This document shows, piece after piece, positions 20,653 through 29,325 of a DNA stretch of 64,000 nucleotides (position 1 is its first letter; each line of letters starts with the position of its first letter). A model generated the notes under the pieces. That model saw only the letters and a list, made by a program, of their open reading frames with translations. It made no database searches and was not told the origin of the DNA. A program made the translations under genes and the position numbers. Source of the stretch: Sinorhizobium fredii (GTDB taxonomy: Bacteria > Pseudomonadota > Alphaproteobacteria > Rhizobiales > Rhizobiaceae); the NCBI RefSeq assembly GCF_002944405.1, contig NZ_CP024307.1, positions 578,501 through 642,500 on the forward strand, written 5' to 3'.

Positions 20653-20723
20653 CCCGCTCGCTTCCGGGGCGAACCAAGCGCCCCGACGGTTTCGAAAGCG
20701 AAAGCCGCTGCCGAAGGCAGGAT

Positions 20724-20799
20724 GCCCGGATAGCTCAGTTGGTAGAGCAGCGGATTGAAAATCCGCGTGTCGGTGGTTCGAATCCGCCTCCGGGCACCA
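20724..20799 (+). tRNA. tRNA-Phe (anticodon GAA)
   Basis: Complete 76-base cloverleaf with encoded CCA: acceptor GCCCGGA/TCCGGGC, D-arm GCTC..GAGC, anticodon stem CGGAT/ATCCG around TTGAAAA (anticodon GAA), T-arm around TTCGAAT. A degraded mobile region begins directly downstream, so this may be an integration site, although no repeated 3' end was found. Confidence 0.96.
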
Positions 20800-21152
20800 T
20801 TCAGTCCTCCCCAAAAAGCACAGTCTATCCCATCTCAGAATTGTCGCGACATTTCCGCGAGATAGCCGATATTTTCGTCGAGTGAACGGGCATTTTCTCT
20901 GGCTTTCGCGTCTCATTCTCTGCTTTTGGCCGCCCGGTCTCAGAAGGCCATTCCCGCCCGCCAAAATAATTTCTAATTTTGGCTGCCATTTTTCTTGCGA
21001 CTGTTTCCCTTGTCCGGTCCGCGGCGTTCCTTCAGCCGTCTTGGCTGGCGACCTGGCGGACCGTGAAGGCGAGACGATGCAAAAGCCTGCGGCCCGCTTC
21101 CGACGCCGGAGGCGAGCCGCGATGTTCCGCTGGTGATGCTGCGATGTGATCG
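20800..21152. other. Gap after tRNA-Phe with no gene seen
   Basis: No convincing frame on either strand. The stretch is locally T-rich (20960-21010). Partial copies of the tRNA-Phe 3' end were looked for by eye and not found. Confidence 0.4.
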
Positions 21153-21482
21153 TCAGGCGCTTAACAAGGCATGCTGCTCCTGCCAGCTCATCGGCATGCC
21201 CAGAATGCGGGTGAGCTTGGCGATGGTGAGATCGGCGGCCTGCTGGCCCGTCAGGATTGCTTCGGTGATCCGGGGCGAGAGGAAGGCCATCGGCAAGACG
21301 CGGCTGATGTCGGGACCATGGACGCCCAGTCGCTTGGCCACTTCGGTGTGGGCTGCGCCCGAGCCATCGGTCAGCGCTTCGAGATAGAGATGCGCTTTGG
21401 CGATCAGGCCGATCAGCATCGGATCCTTAGCCATGCCGATTTCGGGTCCGCCGTCCGCAGGGCAAATGCCGCAGGCCGGTCC
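21153..21482 (-). pseudogene. C-terminal remnant of a serine site-specific recombinase
   Basis: The frame reads LIGLIAKAHLYLEAL, TEVAKRLGVHGPDISRVLPMAFLSPRI and ILTGQQAADLTIAKL, then PMSWQEQHALL. This matches the helix-turn-helix tail of large serine recombinases (resolvase/invertase superfamily) carried by mobile elements. The N-terminal catalytic domain with its Ser motif is missing: coding similarity stops near 21480 and the upstream frame is broken. The intact part starts at ATG 21434 but is only 93 residues. It is read as a relic beside tRNA-Phe. Confidence 0.65.
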
Positions 21483-21862
21483 GGCAGCGGAAACAACCCA
21501 ACCATCATCATCTGTGAGCGCGACACCCAGCCCCTGCGCTGGGCGACCATTTCGTTTTGGTTTGCATGCCCGCTCATAGCGGCATCGTGTCTACGGCGAG
21601 TGAACCACACAAATTGAGGAAGTCCCTCCTCCTGTGGGCCATCGACGAGTTTTGGTCCCCGATCGCAGTCCGCGTCAACCGGAGCGCCATGCACACGCGT
21701 CTGAAGGTCCAGGAAACGACAATCTCACCGGAGCCGCCGACGAGCTCGCGCGGATGCTGGCACTTCCCGACGCAAAAGAAGTCAGCGCTGAGCAGCTGTC
21801 CTACGCCGCAAGATGCGGGCAAAGGTCGATTCTGCAGAGCCCACGCAAGAGGAGCAAGCGGC

Positions 21863-22299
21863 ATGACTATCCAGCACCGCCCCGTCGACATCGAGGCCGC
21901 CTCGAAACTTTGGAGGGATGATCTTTCCGCCTCGCAGATCGCAAATCGCTTCGGTGTCAGCCGAAACGTGATTGGATCGCATTTCGAAATCGCGCGTTTT
22001 TCCCGGAGAAACAACGATCTAGGAGTACGAGGCCCGAAAAGGCCGCATGCCCTCCAAGGAAGGTTGAAACGCGTAAGCTGTACACGCCGCACGAGGCAGA
22101 GCCAATCCCGGTCTCCAATTACGATGCGAAGCGTTTGCCATATGCCAAGCATCTAGTGGATTTGCTTCCCGGCGAATGCAAGTGGCCCCTCAACAACGGC
22201 GGGCCCTACCTTTTCTGCGCGGCCAAGACTGCCGGGAAATACTGCCAACAACATCAATCCAGATCCTTATCTACCTACCGCACCAAGAAGCAGAGGTGA
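21863..22299 (+). pseudogene. GcrA-like cell-cycle/phage regulator, frameshifted
   Basis: ATG 21863 (MTIQHRPVDIEAASKLW) with GGAG upstream opens an N-terminal helix-turn-helix (LSASQIANRFGVSRNVIGSHF) typical of GcrA homologues. The frame is lost at the T-run near 21997-22001. In the next frame the characteristic C-terminus continues to 22299: YAKHLVDLLPGECKWPLNN, then PYLFCAAKTAGKYCQQH. Adding one T to the run would restore one continuous protein of about 145 residues. GcrA binds sigma-70 RNA polymerase in alphaproteobacteria; short copies occur in rhizobial phages. Either a real inactivation or a homopolymer sequencing error. Confidence 0.75.
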
Positions 22300-22351
22300 T
22301 CATGCTGGCGAATTGTTGCGCAGCGTCAACACTGACGAACGAGGGACAAGC

Positions 22352-22678
22352 ATGAAGAGATCACGTTGGTATGCGATCAGGGTTGCACCATGTCATCAGC
22401 GGATGGCCGCAGCGGACGGCCGCCTGCCGGAAAGCCGGCGCATGGAGTCGATCATCGAGCGGAACTGCCGCAAGGATGGCGTCGACATCTTCATGCCGTC
22501 TTTCCACGCCGAGCTTAAGCACCATCGGACGAACAAGATCATCCAGAAGCGCTTATTGGCCGGACCGCCGAGAAAGGCGGTAGGAGAGCGCCCAAAATTC
22601 AGGTCGCGGTCTCCGGAACTTGTTTTGAACACAATCGGCACCTATACACCCGTGCATCGGCATTGCTATGAGCGCTGA
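22352..22678 (+). pseudogene. Truncated NusG-like (NGN domain) phage-type protein
   Basis: The start MKRSRWYAIRVAPCHQRMAAA, followed by MESIIERNCRKDGVDIFMPSF and HHRTNKIIQKR, matches the NGN domain of NusG/RfaH-like proteins found in rhizobial prophages. After about residue 70 the sequence no longer follows the family and ends without the rest of the NGN domain or the KOW domain, so a frameshift or deletion has removed the C-terminus. It follows the GcrA-like relic on the same strand and is itself followed by a terminator, a typical phage gene order. Confidence 0.6.
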
Positions 22679-22763
22679 AATGACTCGCCGCTCGCAGTTG
22701 CCGCATCGCTTTCGACTTTTGACCACGGATGTACTGGCACTGGTTTGGTAAGCGGTGATGAGG

Positions 22764-22796
22764 AAGGTCGGTGCGGTTTCGCCCCGGCCTTTTTTG
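22764..22796 (+). terminator. Rho-independent terminator
   Basis: Stem AAGGTCGG / CCGGCCTT (one G-T pair) around a C/G/T-rich loop is followed directly by a run of six T. It lies downstream of the NusG-like relic and fits its orientation. Confidence 0.8.
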
Positions 22797-22828
22797 TGTC
22801 TAGGAGATAAGCCCCGGCGTTTCGCGCG

Positions 22829-23083
22829 CTAGCTCTTAGCAGTCGACGCTACAACGAAGTCGATTGCAGTTCCAACCGTTGTAATGGCGTCAGCCGCTTC
22901 TTCTGGTATTTCGACATCAAACTCGTCCTCGATCATCATCACGATCTGAGCGAGTTCGAGAGAGTCAGCGCCGAGGTCCTCGACGATGGACGCATCATCC
23001 ACAGCGAGGGCAGCATCTACGCCCAATTGCTCGATGATGATTTCCCTTACGCGGCCAGCAACTTCGGCTCTGGAGTTTCCCAT
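22829..23083 (-). CDS. Stand-alone acyl carrier protein
   Basis: 84-residue acidic four-helix ACP. The phosphopantetheine-attachment Ser41 lies in GADSLELAQIV, and IEDEFDVEIPEE is typical of helix III. ATG 23083 has AGAGGA upstream. No synthase, acyltransferase or hydroxylase gene is adjacent, so this is not the housekeeping acpP locus. It resembles the extra ACPs that rhizobia carry for special acyl chains; the target is unknown. It might serve an off-site enzyme or be cargo of the decayed element. Confidence 0.9.
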   Translation of the reverse strand: MGNSRAEVAGRVREIIIEQLGVDAALAVDDASIVEDLGADSLELAQIVMMIEDEFDVEIPEEAADAITTVGTAIDFVVASTAKS

Positions 23084-23207
23084 CGGTGTCCTCTCTTGGT
23101 GTGAGGCGTCACGCGAAGGTAATCCTGAAATTTCCATCGTCTAGGCCTTCTTCGCGTTTCTACCAACTCATCGGACTCCCTCCCTGCCGTGAAGAGCGGG
23201 GCCTGTG

Positions 23208-23393
23208 TCACTCTTCCCACAGCATTTCCATGATCTCGTCGGGTGACTCTTGAACCTGGTGCGTCACGCAGGTCCCGCTGTTGGCGACGAAGGTAAGGGT
23301 GGTTCGCCGCTGTCCTTCTACCCGCTGGAAGTGCGTGACATTGTCCATGTTGATGAAGATAGGTCCATTGTTGTCGTGCAATTTGAGCCACAT
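23208..23393 (-). CDS. Small conserved-type hypothetical protein
   Basis: 61-residue protein (MWLKLHDNNGPIFINMDNV, then ESPDEIMEMLWEE) with alternating hydrophobic strands and an acidic C-terminal helix. It resembles the short FlbD-like beta proteins of rhizobia, by pattern only. GAGGA lies 7 bases before ATG 23393; a longer start at 23444 lacks such a site. It is 124 bases upstream of the ACP gene on the same strand. Confidence 0.65.
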   Translation of the reverse strand: MWLKLHDNNGPIFINMDNVTHFQRVEGQRRTTLTFVANSGTCVTHQVQESPDEIMEMLWEE

Positions 23394-23606
23394 GAGTTTG
23401 TCCTCTTCGAGCGTAAAGCTTCCGTCGAAGTATAGCAGGGGCAACTAATGAACCCTATCTCGTCAATAAACTGAACGCTTTCGACGTATGATTGGGTCGT
23501 GCTCGTCAAGCGCGATGGCGAAGGATCGTGGTGCTTTGATCTTGTTTTGGCTAGGCCAGCTTCATAAGACGGTCGCTGTCCAAATCCAATTCAGAGGCCA
23601 TCTTTT

Positions 23607-23820
23607 ATGCAACTCGCCTATCTCGCCGTCTCCCTCATCATACTCGGTGGTGACGAAGGTCCTAAACCCAAGGACCAACAGGAGATCGCAATAAACGGCG
23701 CCTGGTCGAGGTAAGTTCCACCTTCATGTCGGCGTAGAGCAGCCCGGTAGCTCGCCAGCCTCGGTGCTGAACGAATGGGCAGCCAAGGGCTATCGGCTCG
23801 ATCAGGTGGTCCGCAGATGA
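23607..23820 (+). pseudogene. Possible frameshifted small ORF (weak)
   Basis: ATG 23607 opens a short hydrophobic N-terminus (MQLAYLAVSLIILGG) that runs to a stop near 23712. In another frame the sequence continues sensibly (KFHLHVGVEQPGSSPASVL, then EWAAKGYRLDQVV) to TGA 23820. One inserted base near 23709 would join them into about 71 residues. No family recognised; it could equally be chance. Confidence 0.3.
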
Positions 23821-23853
23821 CCTACGATTGGTTGCTGATGATCTTCGTCTTGC

Positions 23854-24159
23854 TTAATTGGTCGGCTTCACAAGCGAGATGACCCGCGGCTTTGACGGCG
23901 CGTCCAGCCATTCAATCCAAGTGTCTCGTTCCTCGATCGTGTCGAAGAACCGCCAGAGCTTGTACTCTTCTTCGGTAGTATCCAGCATCTCGCCAACGGT
24001 CACGAGCTCCAGGGGTAACGTCACCTCGTTCCCGTCGAACCGAACGAAATAGAGTCCTTCGGCAGCGAGACGGATCACTTGACCGGTGGAGTAACTCCCA
24101 TCGGGAGCGTCGACCGTGAAGTACATGCCGGTCAAAGTCTCAGAAATTTTGCTGCTCAT
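23854..24159 (-). CDS. Hypothetical protein
   Basis: 101-residue acidic protein with beta-rich N-terminal half (LTGMYFTVDAPDGSYSTGQVI, LYFVRFDGNEVTLP) and an aromatic C-terminal helix (FFDTIEERDTWIEWL). ATG 24159 (MSSKISET) is chosen over the longer frame from 24207. No domain recognised. Last supported gene of the remnant region next to tRNA-Phe. Confidence 0.6.
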   Translation of the reverse strand: MSSKISETLTGMYFTVDAPDGSYSTGQVIRLAAEGLYFVRFDGNEVTLPLELVTVGEMLDTTEEEYKLWRFFDTIEERDTWIEWLDAPSKPRVISLVKPTN

Positions 24160-24207
24160 CGGTTTCGCATGCCAGTTCACGAAATGGGGAATCAGAGGTT
24201 CGCCCAA

Positions 24208-24710
24208 GCCGCTGGCAAACGCAAGAGATCACGATGACAGGAGCGCAGGCGATGGGACCGTAACGAGGATCCGACTGCCGTAGTCGGCGCGCTTGCCATG
24301 TGGCGCGAGCTGTATGGCTCGGCCATCATTTCCCTGCCTTGTTGCAGGTTGAAAGTGTCGCCTCCCCATCGGAAACGGTCAACGCAAACTTTGCACAACC
24401 CATCGTCAGCGACGGCCGTCTTCAGGCGGGCTGTTCATGGGCGGGTCGGCGGTTAATCCTCTCAAGGCGGTTGGTCAGAATGCGGGAGCATTATCTGGGT
24501 CGCGTCGCTATCGCATGGCGACGTTTGGGCGCGCTGCAGACGAGAATTGGCTCAAGTCCAACCCTCAACTGTGACACTCCGAGTCAAGCTGGGATCGAGG
24601 AACCGCCCACGCGCTCGGTACGATTTCGGAACACCTTGCAGATGCGCCGAGCTTTTGCCGCATCCAGGCATCTCAAGGCCAAGGCGCCAGGTTACGCCGC
24701 GAGAGCAATA
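24208..24710. other. 500-base gap with no gene seen
   Basis: Open frames here are short, overlap in all directions and lack ribosome sites. No repeat, RNA or promoter could be assigned. Confidence 0.4.
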
Positions 24711-25919
24711 TTAACCGCGGGGCTGCAGCAGCGCCAGTGCAACGGTCGATGCGGCAAGGGCGGCGGTAAGGGTTAGGGGCCCAGTAGCGCCATAGTTGTC
24801 CACGACGTAGCCGCCGAACACCGCGCCGATACTGATGGCGACCTGGAAAGAGACGACCATCAGACTGCCCACTGCTTCAAGCGCGTCGGGTGCCCCGCGG
24901 GACAGATTGGTAGGCAGCACCACCGGCGCCATGCCGAAAGCGAAGCCCCAAAGCGTAGCGAAGCCGAAGGCGACGACGATATGCGCGCCCCAAAGCACCA
25001 AAGCGAGGGTGGCAAACGCCATTAACGCCGCGGTGACCATGAGGGCAGTGCGGAGATCAGCGTCAGCCATTCGGCCACCGGCAATATTGCCGATCACTGA
25101 GGCAATGCCAAACCCGAGCAGCGCGAGGGCAATCGGCCAGGTTTCAAGGAGCGTCACCTGTTCGAGGAAGGGCCGCACATAGACGGAGCCGGCAAAATGC
25201 CCCGTCATCAGTAAAAGGATAGCAAGCATTCCCAGTTGAACACCACGCCGCCGTGTCAGCCGCAAGACATCGGCAACGCTGTTGCTTGTGCTCGCAGGCA
25301 GCGTCGGCAGGCTAAGAACCTGCAACAGCAGGGCAAATGCGGCAAGCCCCGCTGTCATGGCCATGGCGCTGCGCCAGCCCAGCCAGTCGCTGATCAACGC
25401 GCCCATCGAGGGCGCAGCAATGGTGGCGAGCGAGACGCCGAGGGTGACGACCGCCATGCCCCGACCCGTCGCATTGGTGCCGACCAGCCTCGCCACGACG
25501 GCAACTGAAAGCGCCCAGAAACCGCTAAGCGCGATGCCCAATCCGGCCCGGCCCAACAGCAATAGCCAGAAATCGGTCGCCAGCGCCGCAAGAATATTGG
25601 AGCCGATCGCCAAGGCACTAAGACCGACCAGCACCGTCTTGCGGTTTAATCTGCCGATGAGAACATTGCTCAACAACGCCGTCACGGCGCCAACGGAAGC
25701 GGTGGCGGTGACGACCTGTCCTGCCGTTCCCTCACTAATGCCGAGATCGCTTGCCATTGGAGTCAGCAGACCTGCCGGCAGGAATTCGGCCGACACAAGG
25801 GCAAAGCTCGTAGCCGCCATCGAAAGGACCGCAAACCAGGTGGCCGCGCTCCAGGCGACCGGCTCAGCGGCATCAATGTCTATCAGCGCGCTGTCAAACT
25901 GTGATGTTGTATCCGTCAT
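24711..25919 (-). CDS. MFS transporter (drug/sugar efflux type, 12 TM)
   Basis: 402-residue major facilitator. About twelve hydrophobic segments are visible; the motif-A region is LIGRLNRKTVLVGLSAL after TM2, and GNIAGGRMADADLRTAL plays this role in the second half. The start of TM1 (AATWFAVLSMAATSFALVSAEFLPAGLL) resembles the AraJ/NepI efflux group. GGAG precedes ATG 25919. The AraC-type regulator lies 59 bases upstream on the same strand, so the pair may be cotranscribed and the exporter controlled by it. Substrate unknown. Confidence 0.9.
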   Translation of the reverse strand: MTDTTSQFDSALIDIDAAEPVAWSAATWFAVLSMAATSFALVSAEFLPAGLLTPMASDLGISEGTAGQVVTATASVGAVTALLSNVLIGRLNRKTVLVGLSALAIGSNILAALATDFWLLLLGRAGLGIALSGFWALSVAVVARLVGTNATGRGMAVVTLGVSLATIAAPSMGALISDWLGWRSAMAMTAGLAAFALLLQVLSLPTLPASTSNSVADVLRLTRRRGVQLGMLAILLLMTGHFAGSVYVRPFLEQVTLLETWPIALALLGFGIASVIGNIAGGRMADADLRTALMVTAALMAFATLALVLWGAHIVVAFGFATLWGFAFGMAPVVLPTNLSRGAPDALEAVGSLMVVSFQVAISIGAVFGGYVVDNYGATGPLTLTAALAASTVALALLQPRG

Positions 25920-25978
25920 TGAAGCATCTCCGAGGGTTGGAGATCTTCTTAGACCAGTCTGGCGGGATCATATGTACC

Positions 25979-26968
25979 TTAAAATCCGAAATCTATGTCC
26001 GTTCGTCCGGATATGCTGCGGCGCACAACGCCCGGCGAGACGTTGGTGATGCGCTTGAACGCCCGAGCGAAGGATGCCTCGGATTCATAGCCTAAACGGG
26101 TTGCGACCTCGGCAACTGACATGCCGCTTTGCCCCAATAACTCGCGGGCGAGCTGCATTCGCAGACGAGCGAGATAACGTGCCGCACCTTCCCCTAAAAT
26201 AGCGCTGAAGCGCTCGGCGAAGATCGAGCGTGATTGACCTGCCACACCGGCGAGGCTGTCGAGGGTCCAGTTATGGCCGGGGTCGCGGTGGATGGCGGCC
26301 AGTACGCGACCGATATGCGGGTCGCGGATGGCGGCGAGCCAGCCGGTGGTTGAGGCTCCGCTGCAATTTACCCAGCAGCGGATGAGCCGCGCGACGAGCA
26401 GGTCCGCCATACGCGATAAAACGGTTGCGCTGCCCATCTGTGGCTGTGCGGCCTCTGCTGTCATAGCCGCTAGCAGGGGACTAACAATAGGGTCATTGCC
26501 GGCCACGTCGCAGCCCTTGATGATTGACGGCATCAAAGCGATCAAGGGGTTAAGCGCACCGGCGCCCAAGGCCATGGAGCCGCAGAAAAGGGTGCTGGTC
26601 TCACCCGTTCCCTCCCGCACCACTTCGCAGACGTTGCTACCCACCTTGGTCACCTGGCAACTCTTGAGCGAGTCGTCGACGACACCGGGCGCGCTGGCCA
26701 GCCGGTGGGCGATGCCTTGCGGCAGCAGCACCAGATCACCATCGTGCAACTCCTGCCAGCCATGCGTTTCCGTATGGATCCAGCACGGCCCCTGGCTCAC
26801 GAAGTGAAAACGAAGCGACGATTGTTGCGGAAAGGCGATGCTCCATGGATGTCGCAGCTCGCAACGGCCATAGTTGACGCCACTCAAGCGAAAGTCTCGT
26901 AGGACTTCGCTTAGCGCATCCATCGGGATATTTGGCGGCGAAGGGGATTGCGACGAACGGTCAAGCAT
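25979..26968 (-). CDS. AraC family transcriptional regulator with cupin sensor
   Basis: 329-residue regulator. The N-terminal half is a cupin_6-type AraC-binding domain (LRFHFVSQGPCWIHTETHG, DGDLVLLPQGIAHRL). The C-terminal 100 residues hold two helix-turn-helix motifs; the second (MSVAEVATRLGYESEASFARAFKRITNVSP) is the AraC signature. It probably senses a small ligand and controls the MFS gene just downstream. Start ATG 26968; a second Met 15 codons later is possible. Confidence 0.92.
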   Translation of the reverse strand: MLDRSSQSPSPPNIPMDALSEVLRDFRLSGVNYGRCELRHPWSIAFPQQSSLRFHFVSQGPCWIHTETHGWQELHDGDLVLLPQGIAHRLASAPGVVDDSLKSCQVTKVGSNVCEVVREGTGETSTLFCGSMALGAGALNPLIALMPSIIKGCDVAGNDPIVSPLLAAMTAEAAQPQMGSATVLSRMADLLVARLIRCWVNCSGASTTGWLAAIRDPHIGRVLAAIHRDPGHNWTLDSLAGVAGQSRSIFAERFSAILGEGAARYLARLRMQLARELLGQSGMSVAEVATRLGYESEASFARAFKRITNVSPGVVRRSISGRTDIDFGF

Positions 26969-27171
26969 TTGCCCAATTTAGATGCCGCCCGTCCGCAATG
27001 CAAGGTGGCCGTGGTTGAATTACAACCGGCATTGTGGCGACCGCTTCGCGCTCTATGCACCCAGCGGCTTCTTGATCGTGCACGCTTCATGTATTCAGCG
27101 AACCGAATTACCCGTTCGGAGTTGTCGAGTAGCCAACCCAGGTCCGGCCGCCTACTTGACGCTAAGTGTCG

Positions 27172-27975
27172 TCAAAGCGTCTCCACGAACCGGATAATGT
27201 CGTCGATCATGGGGGCGTCCCAAAGATCATTGTGACCGAAACCGTCGTAGATCAGCATTTGCTTGGGCTTGGGTGCGATTTCATATAGCGCCTCGCCCGA
27301 AGAGAGTGGAATGACAGCGTCACGCCGACCGTGGATGAACAGCTTCGGCTGCCTGACCTCTGCTATTCTCAGGTCGGAGCGGAACGGATCCTTGATAAGG
27401 AGTGCAACCGGGAAGTAGGGGTAAATCGTCTGAGCGAGCGATAGCACCGACAGGTAGCCAGAAACGAGAATGACGGCGATAGCCGGTCTGCGCCGCGCAG
27501 TATCGATGGCGACGCCGCTTCCCAGAGACTGGCCGAGCACAATGATCCGGCCTTCAGATCCTGCAGCAAGCCAGTCGAATGCGGCAACTCCGTCGGTGAG
27601 TAGGCCTACCTCGCTCGGTGTCCCGGTCGACCCGGGATAGCCGCGATAGGAAATTGCCAGCAGGCCGATGCCTCGTGAGGCCAGCGCTTGGGCGAGAAAG
27701 CTATAGTTGTCGATCCGGTCAGCGTTGCCAAGAAAGAATAGCACGGCCGGCTTGCGGGGTTTGCCCCGGCTATAGAGTCCGAAAAGCGTCTCTCCGTCGG
27801 GCGTCCTAATATAGACAGTCTCGCCCCAGCTTGCGTGCCCAGGCGCTTGTCGCGCACCGGGGTAGAGGAGGGCTCTCTGGGAGATGTACGTCACGCCGAG
27901 GAGGGACACATAGGCGATAGTCGCCACAGTCAACAACATCAACAGCAGTTTTGCGGTGCTCACGACAACGTCCAC
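27172..27975 (-). CDS. Membrane-anchored alpha/beta hydrolase
   Basis: 267-residue hydrolase of the YfhR/BEM46-like type. An N-terminal signal anchor (about residues 8-30) precedes the fold. The nucleophile elbow is GQSLGSG, the acid lies in HGRRDAVIP and the catalytic His in GFGHNDLWD. The start is GTG 27975 with GGAG upstream; GTG 27963 is an alternative. No operon partner; substrate unknown. Confidence 0.88.
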   Translation of the reverse strand: MDVVVSTAKLLLMLLTVATIAYVSLLGVTYISQRALLYPGARQAPGHASWGETVYIRTPDGETLFGLYSRGKPRKPAVLFFLGNADRIDNYSFLAQALASRGIGLLAISYRGYPGSTGTPSEVGLLTDGVAAFDWLAAGSEGRIIVLGQSLGSGVAIDTARRRPAIAVILVSGYLSVLSLAQTIYPYFPVALLIKDPFRSDLRIAEVRQPKLFIHGRRDAVIPLSSGEALYEIAPKPKQMLIYDGFGHNDLWDAPMIDDIIRFVETL

Positions 27976-28039
27976 CGATGGCTCCGCTGCTCTCGCTGCC
28001 TCATCGCCCCAATCGGATAGGGGCGATGAGGCCGATGCC

Positions 28040-28645
28040 CTACGGCATCATACTGCGATAGCGTTCGCGCTCGCGCCGAACCTGCTCCAAAGTATACGGG
28101 TCGGCACTGTCGTCAAACCGCGTCCATCCTTCCCCCGCGTAAATGCTCCTGCGGGCGGCAGGGTCGACGCGATTGCGTTGCTGCAGGATGGCCTCTGCTT
28201 TCAGGGCAAGACTGTCATCGACCCTTGCGGTCACCAAGGTGCCGCCGCGGCGAACGCCCTCGGCATAGACATGGGCGTCTTCCTCATCGACGCCGGAATC
28301 CGTCAATGCACCGATCAACCCTCCGGCGGCGCCTCCAGCAACAGCCCCGGCTGCCGCCCCGGCCGCGGTAGACGCCAGCCATCCTGCCGCGACGACAGGG
28401 CCAACGCCGGGAATGGCCATCAAGCCAAGTCCCGTAAGCAGACCGACCACCCCGCCTCCTACGGCGCCGAGGCCGGCACCAGTTCCCGCGCCTTCGGCTG
28501 CGTCCGAGCCTTCGGTCGAGTAGCGGTCATCAGCATTGTTTGCAACGATGCTGATATCATCTGACGGCACGCCGGCGGCTTCGAGGTCGCTGACGGCGTC
28601 GCGGGCATCTTCGTAGTCGTCAAATAGCCCTGTTACGGTTCGCAT
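28040..28645 (-). CDS. General stress protein 17M/YflT-like protein with glycine-zipper core
   Basis: 201 residues. The N-terminal 50 (TVTGLFDDYEDARDAVSDLEAAG) match the heat-induced stress protein YflT domain. The centre is a Gly/Ala-rich hydrophobic stretch of about 70 residues, likely membrane-associated. The C-terminus is polar, ending in RRERERYRSM. AAGGAG lies upstream of ATG 28645. It is followed on the same strand by nothing until the hydrolase; the PepSY-like gene is immediately upstream. Confidence 0.85.
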   Translation of the reverse strand: MRTVTGLFDDYEDARDAVSDLEAAGVPSDDISIVANNADDRYSTEGSDAAEGAGTGAGLGAVGGGVVGLLTGLGLMAIPGVGPVVAAGWLASTAAGAAAGAVAGGAAGGLIGALTDSGVDEEDAHVYAEGVRRGGTLVTARVDDSLALKAEAILQQRNRVDPAARRSIYAGEGWTRFDDSADPYTLEQVRRERERYRSMMP

Positions 28646-28681
28646 TATCGTTCTCCTTTTGGTAAAGCACGTTTCGGGCGA

Positions 28682-28996
28682 TTACTGCGCTGTGACGTTG
28701 CCCTGATAATCGAGGGCGACGGCCACTGATTTGCCGTCCTTCATGGCAGTTGCCTGCCACACACCTTTATCGTCGAGCTTCAAGCCATTGACGCCGGTGT
28801 ACCCGGCTTGTTCGATCCGCTCCTTCGCCTGAGCTTCGGTAAAGCTGTTGGCGCCTTCAACCGGCGCCGCCGGGTTCTGCGTGTCGGGAGTCGCGATTGC
28901 CGGCGTATTGCCCTCCGAAGACGGAGTCGTTTGCGCAAACGCTGCCGTGGCCACAGCGCTCAGCAGCGCTGCCGCAGCAAAAGTCAGATTTTTCAT
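28682..28996 (-). CDS. Secreted PepSY-like small protein
   Basis: 104 residues with a Sec signal peptide (cleavage near AFA/QTT at about 22), a Pro/Thr-rich linker, then a PepSY-like fold (FTEAQAKERIEQAGYTGVNGL, WQATAMKDGKSVAVALDYQG). PepSY domains are small periplasmic modules, sometimes inhibitory to peptidases. AGAGGT precedes the ATG. It lies 36 bases upstream of the YflT-like gene on the same strand, so the two are probably one stress-type unit. Confidence 0.85.
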   Translation of the reverse strand: MKNLTFAAAALLSAVATAAFAQTTPSSEGNTPAIATPDTQNPAAPVEGANSFTEAQAKERIEQAGYTGVNGLKLDDKGVWQATAMKDGKSVAVALDYQGNVTAQ

Positions 28997-29325
28997 GTGT
29001 TTACCTCTTCCGAAGACCTGAATTGATCCCCGCGCAAAGAACTCGTGGACCGGAGATTGGTTCCGGATTGCTCGTTCACAATCAGAGCACGGCCGTGAGC
29101 AGGTGCGGTTTTCAGGTGGGGTTGAGCGCCGTTCACGCGCCGTCGATCGTCAGCGTGAGGGTAGGCACGGGCCCAACATTAACTGTCCGAAAGCAGGAGT
29201 CTGATGGTTGTGTGGACTCTATGGTGCACTCAGCAGACAAAACGCGGTGACTAAGGAGGGAATTGCTGATGGCTGACGAGAGTAGCCCGGGACCAAGTGC
29301 TGCGGCTGTAGCGACGTCGACGCCT
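28997..29325. other. Gap between stress genes and esterase, no gene seen
   Basis: About 330 bases with no supported frame. An AAGGAGG followed by ATG at 29268 looks like a start, but the frame only runs antisense into the esterase gene and its protein has no sensible composition, so it is not annotated. Confidence 0.4.

Noticed and set aside
23817..23882. 21-residue hydrophobic peptide (MTYDWLLMIFVLLNW) overlapping the stop of the weak ORF at 23607
   Set aside because: Start overlap is suggestive, but the peptide is too short and without further support.
20724..24710. Attachment-site duplication of the tRNA-Phe 3' end
   Set aside because: Searched by eye for the T-arm/acceptor sequence downstream; no copy seen.
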